Positions 24,001-37,400 of a DNA stretch of 64,000 nt are shown piece by piece. The notes beneath the pieces are model-generated. The model was not told the origin of the DNA, did no database searches, and saw only the letters and a program-made list of their open reading frames with translations. Position 1 is the first letter of the stretch. Each line of letters starts with the position of its first letter. This DNA is from Paramacrobiotus metropolitanus (Eukaryota; Tardigrada; Eutardigrada; Parachela; Macrobiotidae), in contig NW_026570250.1 of assembly GCF_019649055.1 (NCBI RefSeq), positions 868,001 to 932,000 of the forward strand, read 5' to 3'. The translations under genes and the position numbers were made by a program.

Positions 24001-26574
24001 AGGTGTAAAAAGTTAGAAATGGTATTTTAATGTCTTAGGGACCACTGGTCAGTGAAGACGTAGACGTTTGTAAATATGTATGGTTTTCCAACAGTTTTCC
24101 CGATCAGTTCTTTTGTTTCCTTCGTGTTTGGGTTCTTTTATTGGGCCGCTTAACTCAAACGTTACCTTTCAACTGATTTTTGCAGATGAAGAAAGAGAAG
24201 TGGTGACAGAGAAAGTGGTTCCTAAAGCTCCCGATGGTGGCTATGGATGGGTAAGAGGTCGTGCATGTGTCCCCGGTACCTTAATTATCTAGTCTGGACG
24301 TTGCAGGTTATCGTTGTTGCCTCCTTCTTTTGTAACTTTATCGTGGATGGTGTCGCCTATTCTTTCGCCATATATCTGACTGACTGGTCAGAAGTGTTCC
24401 CGCACGATGGAAAAGATAAAATATCTTTGGTCGGCTCACTACTCAACGGAGTGTACCTTTGCATGGGTAATTCGCAACACATCACAATGTGAAACTGATG
24501 GTTACATATCTGTGCTGTTTTTATAGGACCTATCTCCAGTGCTCTTACCAATGCCTTCGGTTTTCGAGTTGTAATATTTTCTGGTGCAATAATTGCGGCA
24601 GCGGCATTTGTCGGAAGCGCTTTCTGTACCAGTGTAAATGCGTTGATCGGTGTTTTTGGAATACTTGGAGGTGAACCGGGTGTCATAATATTATGAGAAT
24701 TTTAATACGAGTACACATTTCTAATGAGAGTTTGTATGAATGGACAGGTATTGGTTTTGGTTTGATTTACTCGCCATCCATTCTGTGCGTGTGTTATTAT
24801 TTCGAAAAGAAGAGAGCATTGGCGGTGGGAATTTGTGTATGTGGATCTGGTGTTGGGGCGTTCGCGTTTCCGCCTTTAATCGGCAGGGTGGTGGACTATT
24901 ACGGATGGGCTGGCTCCATGTTCATCTTAGCCGGACTGGTACTACAAGTTTGCATTGCTGGTGCGTTCATGAAAACGTTAGCCGTGGAAGTTACCGATAA
25001 CGTGGAAGTGCGCGAGACACCCGAGGAAGCACCTCTTCTGGAACAGACGACGGAAACGTATGTTCGAGATGCTAATCCGCCGTTAAACCGTACTTCCTCT
25101 CTCAATCAGCCGACAAATTACCGGGACTTGAAACACCTGAAACCACAACGAATGCGTAACCGAAGCGATTCGGAACCGGGTACAGATGTGGAGATCGTCC
25201 ATTCGAGGAAATATTATTCGCAACATGGTATCGACGTTCAGACTGTTGAAAAAGGTAAGGAAAGGAATATTTGGGAAAGAAAGGGAAGAAACTGTTAACA
25301 AATTTAAAGCGCAAAGCATGTTGTTTGAACTTGTTTCAGTTTGGTTGTTTAAAGAGTTAAAGAGTCTGATCTTATTTAGTTTTGTTAAAAGTAGATGCAG
25401 GATTTGCTTTTTCAAAGAACTGCAGGATTTACTTGTGATTTTCCTCTTTGGAACGAAATGTTGACTTTTGATGTCTACTTGCAGGAAAAGTAGAGCATCG
25501 CTTTGTTGCCGGAACTCATCGCCACTATTTCTCCACGCCGGACATTTCGCAGGATATCCGCAAGATTAAACGAGTGGAATTTCTTCCACCATTTGCTCGT
25601 AAAGATATCGTTGTGCAGGGAAGCTTGAAGCATTTGGACCGAGCGTCCAAGGAAAAACTGGAGCTGGACTCATTCCGACGGGACAGTCAGAGCGGCGTGT
25701 CGCGTCGCTCACAGACTAAGACTACTGAAACCATCGTGACAACGGCCCCGGCAGAACCACCAAAGAAATCTTTCCTACCTCCGGAACTCCGTCAAGCGCT
25801 GAAGGAATTGTCGGATTTTAGCATCTACACCAACGTGGTATTCCTCATTTTTAGTCTGGCTAGCTTCTTCGGCATGGTGGCTTTCTATATCCCCTTTATG
25901 TTTATTACTGATTACGCGAAGCTGAATATTGAAGGAGTTTCTAATGATCAAGCCAACCTACTCATATCGGCAATCGGGTTGACCAATATCTTTGGTCGTC
26001 TGTTCTGGGGTTGGTTATCCGACCGGCCCAACATGGATCCCCTGATCGTGCACAACTGTGCCATTACCGTTGTGGCGATCGTCTTGGCTTTCATTCCAGC
26101 TTGTTTGGATTATTACTCGCTCGCGGTGGTTTGTGGAATATTCGGATTTTTCGTTTGTGAGTAATTCTTGATTTCACTAAGAAATTTCTGGCTTTGTAAG
26201 TATAATGAAGAACGAGATTTTTTCAGCGCCATTTATATCGTTGCTGTCAATTATTTTAACAAGCCGGATTGGATTGGACCAGCTGCCCAGTGCATTCGGG
26301 CAGTCGCAGTTAGTTCGTGGAATTGCATCCATGGTTGGATCGCCCTTTGGAGGTATGATAAAAATACACGCTAGTCGATAAATTTGTCAGCAAAACTTAT
26401 TGAAATGTGTCTTAAGGTTTCCTGTACGAAAAAACGAAAAACTACTCCATGACCTTTTGGGTCAGCTCAGCGGAGTTCATCTTGGCGGTGGTCATTGCTT
26501 CCATGATCCTTGTTAAAGAGTTTTTCCAAAAACGGCGAAGTCGCGGAAGAGCTGTGAGCGAAGTGCGCGCGTAA
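21009..26574 (+). CDS. Monocarboxylate transporter-like (SLC16/MFS)
   Basis: Proton-linked or facilitative carrier of the SLC16 branch of the major facilitator superfamily; the substrate cannot be told (lactate or pyruvate, amino acids and other anions are known in the family). Eight exons (21009-21177, 24186-24250, 24307-24466, 24527-24670, 24748-25254, 25485-26156, 26227-26352, 26417-26574) give 666 residues. The family signature before TM1 reads APDGGYGWV (residues 71-79), with Tyr in place of the usual Trp. TM1-6 lie in exons 3-5. A long polar loop of about 200 residues rich in Arg, Ser and Pro follows, as in long invertebrate MCT proteins. TM7-12 start near residue 464. The TM8 Arg is present in LTNIFGRLFWGWLSD. 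The tail is short and basic. Intron 1 is 3.0 kb, far longer than the rest. ATG 21009 follows an in-frame GTG; no earlier ATG is in frame. Confidence 0.92.
21178..24185. other. Intron 1 of the transporter gene
   Basis: Three kilobases without a supported gene on either strand. It contains a run of near-duplicated words at 23860-23940 (TAGTTACTTATTA repeated) but no array or element ends that I could define. It may hold regulatory sequence or an alternative first exon. Confidence 0.5.
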
Positions 26575-27270
26575 CAGCTGCCGGAAATTCGTTCCTCTCG
26601 TCGTTGCCCGAATAGCGATTGCGATTTTTTCCTTGTATAGCTCAGGCTAAACTTCACAGTGGATTATTTATCCCGATAATATGTTGCAGTGTTCGAAAAT
26701 CATGGTGATACGATGCTTATGGTTAGGTGCTAGTTTCTTTTTGGTTTCGTTTATCATTACCAGCTGTGTGGATTGCATTTTTTCTTTGGTTATGCTGTTA
26801 ATATCACCGGGTTTTTTTGTGTCGTATTCTCACAAAGAGTGTTCGCATTTACCTCTTCTCATGCAGTGATGATTTTTTTGTTATTTGTTTGATAATTTAT
26901 TCCTTGGTGCTTTTGACCTGTATCCATTAAATAGTCTCGACCGGGAAAGATTCTGAAACGGGATTCATAAGATGATCTCCAAATTCGTTGCCAGATGCAT
27001 ATCAGAGTTACAAACGAATCTAATGTCTGACGAATCTAAACTTTATTTTGTTTTCCACTTTACTTATTAGGTGTTAGCGAGGTACTGAGGTGGTATACAG
27101 ATATCTACACTTATGGTTAGTAGCAAAAGTCGGAAATCACAAAACAGTGTTGCAAACAGCTTGGTTTGTTACTGTTAAGAAGACCAGAGTATTATGACAA
27201 AAATTTCGTATGCCATAACAGCCATGCTGTGCAATAACGGGGCTGGCGGTTGTACATCGCATGGATTCGC

Positions 27271-27295
27271 ACCGTATGCACACTGTGCATACGGT
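27271..27295. repeat. 25-base palindrome
   Basis: ACCGTATGCACA, a single C, then its exact reverse complement. It lies three bases before a larger palindrome. Confidence 0.9.
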
Positions 27296-27298
27296 TTG

Positions 27299-27359
27299 AT
27301 TATTATTATTATTATTTTATATGGCGGGGCCCGCCATATAAAATAATAATAATAATAAT
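27299..27359. repeat. 61-base near-perfect palindrome
   Basis: Two 30-base arms around one G at 27329. The core is TATGGCGGG facing CCCGCCATA, flanked by ATT/AAT triplet runs that pair with each other. Simple-sequence arms plus a GC-rich tip would make a strong cruciform or hairpin. Confidence 0.9.
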
Positions 27360-28032
27360 AATAATAATAGATTTTAAAAGTTTTAAAAGTTTTAAGACTT
27401 GGCCCACTTTGTACCTACAGTGAAAATATGTATTTAAAAATCCCGAAGTAATCCGAAAGATGGCTGTCTTTCATCCAGAAAGGCTTGTAGTGTACGTAAT
27501 AGCACAGTATCGCTGTAAGCGTAGCTGCAGAGATACAACTTTCGAAGTCAACTATATAATATTATGTCAACTGGCTAATTCTTAATTTCTTGTTTCATGA
27601 TTAATTAATGATTAAGTACTGCCTCTGACAGACTGACACAATGCTTGCCATTGCAGTCCCGCAGATCGATTTGGCAAAAACGCGTTCATGCTTCCGCCGA
27701 GCGGATAGATGCATTGTCGAAATGCGGAGAAGACAGGCGGATGGATGCATTATAACTGCGGTCGGCAATGTCCTTGTATTTAATTATTTAACTTGTAAGT
27801 TAAAAGAATCTGACTTGTCCAGAGCGGACCGGAAATGCTATTCGTGCGATAAATTAAAGACGAAAACTGCGGAAAACATTTCAGTTTCTCGTCTCTTTCG
27901 GTGCGAATCCGTTTGAAACTTGGATACACATCCGAGTCTGTCTGGCGAATCGGGTGTACGATAGGTGAATCCGTGAATGTAAATCGAGTAGCTGAATGCA
28001 CCATCCAAGGTCACTTCTATTTGTATCTGTAG

Positions 28033-31000
28033 ATTTCCATTCCCATTTATGCAACCGGCAAAGTGCTGAACTACTTATATAAACATCTGGATAACAATCA
28101 ATTCACAAAATTAATGGAAAGCCATTCTCTTTGTGCAACCAGGTAAGTTGACATCGCCTTATATATAGTGTAACGATAGAAAATCTCAGTACCGCCAGTT
28201 TGGATTGTTGATTGCTTTTCTACATCAGTTATTGGTTCATTCGTTCCTTGTCTTCCTCATTAAGATCATGTGAATCAGCATCTCATTGTCTTAACGATTT
28301 ACCGCTACAATCTCGATGCTCTTGACTTTTACTTTTGCGCACTAGATTTATTCTTGGATTTGCTTCTTGCCAGCTAGCTAACCTTGCTTTTTGCTTTCTT
28401 GCCCTGTGTACTTGCTAATAAGAATCTTGCCGTGACTGCCATGTCTTGCGTTGTTGTTTGTAATCACGTTGAGATGAATCGTCTCATCTCACACAGTGTA
28501 GTCGTGTAATTGTCACCTTACTTCCGGTCAGCATCGCTGCTGACCGTGCCAGCCTTTTGATTGTCAGTTAGCATTAACATCCGCTACATCGTGGTACGGT
28601 GGATTAACCATCCCACTAGAACAGCAGTTTAACCGGCTGCTGTTGCAATAGATATCGCCTGTTTTCTCGTGTCGAATGGCGATACCCGTGGTGATACCCG
28701 GAGGGTTGTCCGGTCTCCAAAGCTTGGCGATCATTTTGAGAGACGAAACAGGATTTTGTTTGTCTGTTGCATAAAGCCATAAACTAAAAACTTGCAATTC
28801 GTATGTACTGTAACTGTTTTTGATGGCGTCATAAAAAACTAGACGCTCTGACGATTCTTTGAATGCCGGTATAATTTTTAGCTTTGCAATTGAAAATTTC
28901 AGAAATTCGTGAGTCAAAAAAAGTGTTTTTGGTTAGTAATTTGCGATACTGACCAGTGAGCCGCAGTAAGTACCAAAGTCTTTATTGATAATTGATCGTG
29001 AGCAATACAGTACTAGCGTACCTACCTAGTGAAAGTGTCGTACATATCCGTCCAATGAGCCGATTTCGTTGCAGTACTCTGTACTCGGTTTCGATTTGTG
29101 GCATGCGGTTTATGGAGGAGGAGCTACCTGTTGCCTGAAATTATTCATATCTTTTGGCTTATGTGAGTGAGGGTAGCTGCAGAATGCGGATTGCGGATGC
29201 TTGGATGTTTTTCTCACAGGCTGAAAATTAGGTACTCCTTTCGATTTTCTTGAAGAAACGGTTTTGGGATTGAATAGTAATGTGTGTTTTATAAGGAGTA
29301 CTCAGATTGCTAACAGATTCCTTTTGCATAATTGTTATTGAAGTGGTGTATCTCCTTCTCGCCGTACGTACTGCATGGAAGGAGGTGGAGTGGATAGCGA
29401 AACGCGTATAAAATCTGGAATCACTGAATCTGGATGGTTATAATTGTGGACTAACTCAGTCTAACTAGGAACTAAAAATTTAAGTAAGTCACTGTAAGCT
29501 CAGGTCATATATTTTATAAACGTGCTTATTTTATAACTTTACATATTTATATTTTACATATCGAAATTATGAAATAACTGTGTAATGGATATACTTTGAG
29601 ATTGCAGGCGTTCGCTTCTTTCAAGTTTCACATAATACAATTATTTGAAAACTAGGAGTTACAGTTTGTTTGCCTGTTGTCTCTCTACCCGTTGAACTAA
29701 TGCAAGTAACAAGTACTTTGAAACGTAAAAATTGTTAAATGTGACTGTGTGCATAATTTTTAGGATTCGACTCAAGTGACTGGTCATCTGTGAGTTTAAA
29801 TCGTAATTACTGATTAAATCTTTGCTTTGGTATTTTGGTAGACTTTGCTTTGGTATTCTCAAAAAACATTAAGTATCGATGCATTGTTTGCGTGTGTTTA
29901 GCGTGAAACCGTAGATGCAATACGAGTAGTTAGGTTTAAATGTTGATGGTTGCACCTGATAACTGTGAACCAGATTTCTATGAATAATTATAATTTTTTT
30001 CATAAAAATCGATATTAAGTATTAATTTTGTTGCTGTGAGTGGTTGTTCGCCCCCGAGGAAGCGCAATAGTAGTGTCATTCTTCTATGCATTTTCTGTTA
30101 ATCAAATCGCATAAGTTATCTCTTTTTGACTGGCTTATGGTGATAATGAAACTCTATTGTATTGTGACAGATGGAAACATTTTATACAGTTTTATAAAGC
30201 TGCAAAATGCAGACGTATTATATTCTGCAATGGTAGAAACAGGATTATTGTAGCTACTCTGACTCATACTACGAGTAAACCATGGAGTAAGGATGCTATC
30301 GTTTTAAGATAACATTATAGATCTGTATTATTGGTTGGAGATTCAGATTACAGATCTTTTCCAGCATTTTCGATAATTTTTCTACGACACAAATAGGTAC
30401 CCAGATCAGATCTAGAATTGATTGCAATTTTACAATCAAGATTCAAGCCGCAGATCGTCTTGCATGTAATTATAGAACTCCGTCTGGCGTCTGAAATATA
30501 TCTGTTCGAAGAAATGTGCGAGTAGTTTTTTTAATTTTCGATTGATTTCACTTATACACTACTATGATAACTTGATGAATTGAAGATCAGTACTTTCAGG
30601 TTAGCGGTGATTGCGATAGATACAAGTACCTATCTGCTTTATACGCTACGCTACCTGTTATTATGACTCTTCCAAGCTTCTTATCTGTATACCACCTTTG
30701 GTATAAGAAGCTTAGAAAACGAATATTCTACCTGTTAATATTATAATTGGTGCATGGTATAAATATATGATAATTATCATATATTTATACCATGCACCAA
30801 TCACAGATGTGTTGTCATTTTTGTGAAACAGTGTGTTGTATGAGTGTACCGTATGAGTGTTAGCCGTGAATTATCATAATAATATTAAAAGTGGTGAGTA
30901 GTATTGAATTGAATTGCTGTTACAGATGCAACGACGTTAAAAAGTTTGGAGCATCAATACGGAAGCTCTAAACACCTTGAGCAAGCACCGTTTATACCCA

Positions 31001-32464
31001 GCATTTTGATATCTACAAGACTTCCAAGAAAGCATGACGGAGGCGTGCGCGTACCCGTAATGCCAGGTAAGCATCTTTGCAGTTTGCTGTTTTTCGCATT
31101 TCCGATTTAATACCGTAGATTGAGAATCGCTTTACGTAATAGGAATTCCTGAATGCGTGGTCGAACATATGTGTTTTTCAGTAAATCAGTTAAAATTTTC
31201 GACTGTGTAGTTGTACTTATAGTTGATATTTCACGTGATTATACTGTATTTTGAATAAATAAGTAGTGGAGTTATGTTTTTCATATGTAAAATTATTTTA
31301 CGTTTTGATCAGCAATTGAGGAATTTACTAAAAAGAAAACTTCAAACCCCGAACTTTTGATCATAATGCATTCTACTGAATCCGTTGAATATAATTTATA
31401 AATATCTGGCAGCGCAAAGAGCAAATGAAAACGCACCATCGCATGTTTTTTGCAGTGCGGGACATAAAAAGTTCATTTTGCTAGTGATCGACCATTCAGA
31501 TATCTAGTGGAACTAATTTGTATGTCGTTATGATGACTGAATAGGATATTAACCATTTTTTGCTGTTGCTTTTTTATAGTCTTGCGGTGCTTTTTGTGAC
31601 CAAAGCAGATAAGCAATAAACTTCTCTCGATGATGGTCAGAAATATGTGATAAAGTGCTTACCACTAACTAACTAGTACTTCGCGGTTTCTTTTACTCAT
31701 TTCGTAGATTACTTGGTTTTGCACAACTTGAAAGCGGAAATCTTCGTTGAATTGCCTACAGTCCTTTTAGACTGCTGGAGGCTGGGAAGATTATAGCACC
31801 TTTAATTACAGTTACTGATCATTTTTGTTTTTTAATTCTAGATGTATTCACTTTATACTCATACAAAGTAGTTAGTAAATGTGAAATGACCGTGCATTGT
31901 TTTTGCATTATGAGAGACTTCATTGCAGTGGAAAGATGAAGATTATTATTTTGGTTTTCTTTTGTTCTGTACGAGTAACGGGAAAATTTCTTCGACATTC
32001 ATGCACGTTCGTTGGTGCTTGTGTATTTTTCCATCCAAATAGCTGTCAACAGGTTTTGAATCGCTGATTGTACGATAGATTGATACGGTATGTGGCATCG
32101 TTTTTTTACCGCCTTGACCAGTTGTCTGCATTATCCTTCCTGCCACATATAATGAACCAGTAGCCGTGGTGGTTATTCAAGTTTGTTATGTGTTGCTGTT
32201 GCAGCCAAGGTTTTCCACGAGGTGCTTTTCCGTCGTGTAAGAAAGCACTGCGATTTAGAATGGAAATTAGAGCGTAGAGACACCGAGAGAAAAACCGCTC
32301 TCTGTCCACTTCATTTCCCTGATTTATCAACGGTACGATACTACAGAGTACAGATGGTGTTTCTACATGGAGATACAGTACCATCGTGGTCGGCTGACGA
32401 ACTTAAAGGTCTGCTGAGCGAGTTTGCCAACTCGACCCAGAATGTCTTAATTACTGTCTTTTGA
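28033..32464 (+). CDS. Unidentified protein, 3' exons
   Basis: The last two exons are firm: 30926-31066 and 32205-32464, joined in phase, ending TGA at 32462-32464 with AATAAA at 32723. They encode SLEHQYGSSKHLEQAPFIPS, LPRKHDGGVRVPVMPAKVFH, RRVRKHCDLEWKLERRDTER and a final segment LSEFANSTQNVLITVF. An upstream exon with good borders, 28033-28142, encodes IYATGKVLNYLYKHLDNNQF and MESHSLCATR. It ends two bases into a codon and cannot join directly to 30926 in the right phase, so at least one exon between is missing from this model, or it belongs to another gene. No start codon is assigned. I recognise no family. The mix of charged helices without membrane segments suggests a soluble intracellular protein. 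Confidence 0.6.
28564..28917 (-). CDS. Candidate terminal exon, unknown protein
   Basis: Minus-strand frame of about 117 codons ending in TGA at 28566-28564, with a coding-like composition (FYDAIKNSYSTYELQVFSLW, LKMIAKLWRPDNPPGITTGI). No ATG heads the frame. A possible acceptor within it gives an exon starting near 28880. It lies opposite an intron of the unidentified plus-strand gene. No family recognised; could be a nested gene or chance. Confidence 0.3.
   Translation of the reverse strand: MTHEFLKFSIAKLKIIPAFKESSERLVFYDAIKNSYSTYELQVFSLWLYATDKQNPVSSLKMIAKLWRPDNPPGITTGIAIRHEKTGDIYCNSSRLNCCSSGMVNPPYHDVADVNAN
30674..30713. repeat. Stem-loop forming inverted repeat
   Basis: AAGCTTCTTAT at 30674-30684 faces ATAAGAAGCTT at 30703-30713. 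The spacer itself contains TATACCA facing TGGTATA, so a two-step hairpin is possible. It lies 33 bases before a perfect 56-bp palindrome. Confidence 0.75.
30746..30801. repeat. Perfect 56-bp palindrome
   Basis: Twenty-eight bases from ATTGGTGCATGG to the centre at 30773/30774 are followed by their exact reverse complement with no spacer. It lies in an intron about 125 bases before the exon at 30926. Confidence 0.95.
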
Positions 32465-34439
32465 AACAAGTGGACGCTTTGTAGTCGTGCGAAGAGGTTG
32501 TTAGTTTCACTTTCGGATCTGTTAATGTCGATCTGTAAGTTTTTCCAGACTATCCGGCAGAGACACTGCCAATTATAAAATTACACTGTATGTTCTGTAA
32601 TAAGGGTATACTGCAAATGTCATAGTTGTTGTGCGCAGCCGTGGATATCTGCAGAGTAATCGTGTTTCTCACCAGTCAGTGGATGGCAGGTATTACCTGG
32701 CAGGTAATTAATGGAAAACTACAATAAATAAATATATAATTCGTGTGGTATATTTTTATAATTCGTGTGGTATATTTTTTAATTAGCAAAACGTTTTCCT
32801 GGTTCGATGTGATTAAGGATACTTTGTTATATAGTGAATAATTTATAACACACACTCAAAATTAATCCATATAATAAGAGTTCTTTCTGGATAATAATTT
32901 TATTTTACCGACAGTATTTGTCTTCGTTAGCTTTCACGGTTCCTTACTGCTAAATGTTCACTTCATATTGCACGCACTGCATAGTGTACAGTGTGGTTTG
33001 CCGATGACGGAAAGATGAAACAAGTTGGAAGGGGTTACACTTGTGTTTTTATGTAAATATCGCAAACCTGGGATTACAGCATTCGCACAAGTGTGGGTGG
33101 CAGCAGACTAGGTATGATAACCTACTCTGGATTATGTAACAATCGCACCGAAACGTGTGGCTCAATAAATTTTACTACGGCAGTTAAATTACATGTTGGG
33201 CCAGAAGCGTGAGATTTTGCATCGTTTCCGGTTGCGTATAAAACTGCACTAGCTGACAATTTGCATTGTGATTTGTGTGTAAAACGGTGGTGTGAACGCG
33301 ATTCCAATACAAAGTAAAAACACCGAAGCGATCGCGACATTCTGACAGTTATTTTCCATTTGTGTTGATAAGTTGTCGCTTCTGTTTGGCGGAGGGGGTA
33401 TTGGAAAAAGCTTTTGCACAGATGAGTTATTTTGTGTCGGCCTTTATATGAAAAATTGGTTGTATACAAAATATCTGTCGTAGCGGTCACTGTGCGCCGG
33501 ATACTGGCGGATAGTGCGGCCTAAATTTTTTTGAATGATAGACAAGACCATCTGCGGATGTGTCGAAACAGTTGATCAGTACTAAATTTTAATTTAATTT
33601 TCACGCGTCCAAATTTTTGCTGTGACTTGTTTGAGCCTGATGACTGACAGTTGAATGATCCTTATTTTATTCCTCGGAGAAGGGCTGTTTTGCGCTGATT
33701 TGGTGCAGTCGATATATAAGGCACACGCTACGGTTACGGAACCACTTGACGTGAAATGGCAATATTATTAAATTTTCACCGGTGTGTTCGGCAGTTATTG
33801 ATCTGTTTGGGATTTTCACTTGCGCTTGTAGGTTAATGGTGTGTTATTTATCGACCTTCATATGCACAGCGGACACCTGTGCCGGTTATGCATAAAGCGG
33901 CCAACAACTGGAGAAAACGTCCTTGCAGCGGGGTATCGCGCAAATTTATTGATATTTTCTGGGAGAAAATCGATTTTGCGTGAAGCTGCAAAGCTCAGGA
34001 ATTTTCAGTGCTCACCGGTGAAGCGTACTTCATTTTGGTTTTATGGTTATGGCAGACTAGCAGTCTGGAAAGATTGCAGCTTATGGGGCATCGTATAAAA
34101 ATTCCCAACATTGCATAACGCTATGAATTTTGCAAAACCGAGGAACTGATATCAGATTATGATCTATAATATCTGATCTGTCGGCCTTTTTAATTGTGCT
34201 GATCGGCACGGTCGTTGTTGCGGCGCTGTAAAGTGGCATAATCTCTTCCGGAAGTAATGCTTATTGAATTATCCAGTGTGCCGTGTGTATGCAGTATGGT
34301 TGGTGTTTTTTGCAGGATTGTTGGAGAATTTGTGAAGCATTAAGAGAGCAACAGTGTTGACAGGATCATCTGATTGATATTATTGCATTCGTTACAATAA
34401 TCTTGGGTGGTCGATAATTCCAAGCCCGTTGGACCCAAA
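32465..34439. other. Spacer with a short direct repeat
   Basis: Contains the 3' UTR of the unidentified gene. AATAAA lies at 32723-32728 and a 22-base direct repeat (two copies, 32735-32756 and 32757-32778, core TTCGTGTGGTATA) follows. A 122-codon minus-strand frame at 33122-33490 has no recognised features and I do not call it. The rest is presumably promoter and 5' UTR of the Rab11-FIP gene. Confidence 0.45.
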
Positions 34440-37400
34440 ATGAGCGTGGTATACGTGAACGGGAGCAGCTTTGATCCCGTCAAGTTCCAGTCAACGCGCA
34501 CAACGAGCAATGACGAGGAAACCGATTCGGCCTTGGGCAGTTCGCACTCCAATTCCACACATTCCCCTGATATTCCCGCATTAGACAGGTCGGTGTTGGC
34601 TTATCTTACTATTGTACAATCAAGTCTGTTTTTTTTTGAAATCAAGGCGGAAATCCTCAGAATTGTTTTATCACATTCTGTTCAGTTGTTATTTTGGAAG
34701 GAAAACATTATGTGCACCAAATACGAAGCTGCATAAGCAATCTGTATTAATATTATTTGCACTTTTATCACAATAAGTTAGGATAAAACAATGTAATTAC
34801 AACAGCTTAAAATTATTTTCCGGTTGAATGATAGAACGATATACGTCGTTGGCACTGAAGTTGCACGGCGGCGTTGTAATTTGGAGATGTCGATTTTATG
34901 CATTTTCTTTTGTAGTAAATGTGTGTGTTATGCAGAAAGCATATACATAAACTGAAATGTTATGTTTTGTTAACAGAAATTTAATATCGAAATGAATTAA
35001 CTGGTCTTTCGCTCGCCTTTGTAACTTGTGTTATATTTCTGGCTGCATTGTATTTTGGCGCTTTCCGATTAACGCCGTTAGCATTGCACTTTATCTTGTT
35101 GATTGTAATTTGTAAAGTTTTGCAGAGATGTTCACGGAGAAGAACGGTTCGAAGATTACGGCGCAGCCGAAGAAGCGGAGCCGGAGCTTCTGGCACCCTT
35201 CGGCGAGAAAAAATCAGTCCTGTAAGCGATTGTTACACTAGACTGGCTTATTTTTGCGTGTCATCAAACTGGCGATGATGTATAAATTGGCTCATTTAAC
35301 TGGTTATTGAAACGATTAAATTATATAGTGATCCAATTTGTTTTGACAGTAATACGGTCAACGGTGGTGGAGCTGGATTTAACCGTACAGCCTCGGTTCG
35401 ACGCTCATTCCGCCGTCCCTCGCCGGCGTAAGTTACTTCGCTGACCATCGGCATTCTGCGCCGCCATCTGTCTGATGCGGCCTTGTTGTTGTCGCACATG
35501 CAAAGAGATCTCTGACCAGATTGTGTTTTTGTTTGGGTACATTATAGCACTGTCAGACGGACGCCATCGTTCGGCATCTCAAAGTAAGCGCTTGACATGT
35601 ACACACAATGGACATGATAGGCGGTATTTTGATATTTTTTCTGATGTAATGGTTTACGCAATGCATTCAGTCAAAACTGTACATTGACAAGAGTAACCGC
35701 TCTGCCTAAAGTGGGGGCAGAAAGAGCATATGCATTTTTGATTTCCATAATAATTATAAATATATGTATATCATGAGCGGCAATAACAACCTCACTGCTT
35801 TTAATTTTTGAAGAAAGGTAAATCTTATTGCGCAAATTTGTACTGCAAAGTGTATTACAATACTTATTTACTGCGTAAAAATTAGTTACCAATAAATTTG
35901 TAACATTGATTACTCTATACTAAAATGGAACTATGCCATAGCGGAACAGCACTAGTATCAGTGTTCAAGAAGTGTTGACGATGATTATTGCCTTTTACCA
36001 AAAACTTTCGTTGTGTAAATCGTTGATGTCGTAATATTCTTTGAAATTTGTTTGCATGTATTGACTATCTGTATGGTTATTTAAATTTACTAAAAATTTC
36101 CGTTGTGTATATTGTAAATATCGTATTTTATTGTACAGTATGTAAGACGATACGTATTGCGTAATAATAATAACCATTAACATGTTATGCCAACGAGGCA
36201 AAAGTCAACAGTAAATGGCTTATTTTGTGTACAGTTCGAGCATGAAAGGTTCACCGGGCACCCACCCTCACGCCCATCATGACGATCCGGATGCCGATGA
36301 CTGGAACAGTGTGGACAGTTTCCAGCGCGACGACGATGTCTACCACTTGACCCAACAAATGGAGAAACTGCAGAATCAAGTGTCGGTCCTGGTACAAAGT
36401 CAAGCTAACCAGGAAGACAACGTCAGCAAATTACGCCAGGATAATGCCGGGTTAACAGAACGGTACGATATGGAAGATGTATTGCGTAGACAGCCTACCG
36501 CCTTATCGCTGAGATAATTTACATAGCTTCCCATCGTATTTATCTTTCGCTGGTCATATTTTGACACGGAAATATGATATGACAAAATGTACGAGTAACT
36601 CACTTACTTATGTTGGTGGTCTTTAGGTGCACTTTACTAGAGGAACAGCTGAGAGAACAAGAGATGAAATATGAGGAGCGACTGAAAAATGAACACAGGA
36701 AAAACATGGATTTATTGGTATGTATTTCGCAGCTGTTTTCTAAAGTTTATATCGCCAGTTTTGGAGTCAAAAATTTATTTGATGTAAAGTAATGCACGCA
36801 CTGTTTTCAGCAACGTCTGGAACGGGATAAAAATAACGAACTGGAGAACCGTAATAATAGGTAAAAGCATGGTTTATCGAGTAGATTTTTTGTTGGATCA
36901 GTTTATTACTGTAATTATATCTTTGTAGAATAACTACCTTGGAAGTGGAAGTCAATCAGCTACGAAACGAGTCACTCCTGGTGAAAGCACAAGCAGAAAA
37001 GTTTAAGCTGGTATGCGTAACTCTTTACTGGGGTTGCAAAAAACCACCTACAGTTATTTAATGATTAATCACTATTGGCAGATAAACGAGATTAATGTTT
37101 GTCAATTTTTGTGCAGGAAAAAGCGCATTACCAAGATAAACTCATTGAAGCTGAACGGCAGATGAGTGAACTGAGTGAGGAAGCGGGTCGACTCAAGGAA
37201 ACTCTACGTCGAGAACGCGAAGATATCGCCAAGAAAACCACAGCGCATGATCAGGTAAGGTTAATCTGCTTCGCTTGGGCAGCGTGTGTGCTTTATTCAA
37301 CACCCACTTGATACTGTGATAGCGATGCACTCGTAAGTGCCGGCCACGCTATCGTAATTTTAGTATGGTAATAGCGCGTTCAACAGTTCATTTTTTGTTA

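Larger units (their letters stand above)
26575..28032. other. Transporter 3' UTR and palindrome-bearing spacer
   Basis: Holds the 3' UTR of the transporter and two adjacent palindromes listed separately. A plus-strand frame of 91 codons at 27641-27916 has many basic residues but no family resemblance or splice support. Confidence 0.4.

Noticed and set aside
25083-25415. 110-codon minus-strand frame opposite the transporter loop
   Set aside because: Antisense shadow of transporter exon 5 and the following intron.
33122-33490. 122-codon minus-strand frame
   Set aside because: No motif, no clear splice borders and no start context; it lies upstream of the Rab11-FIP gene and is probably chance.
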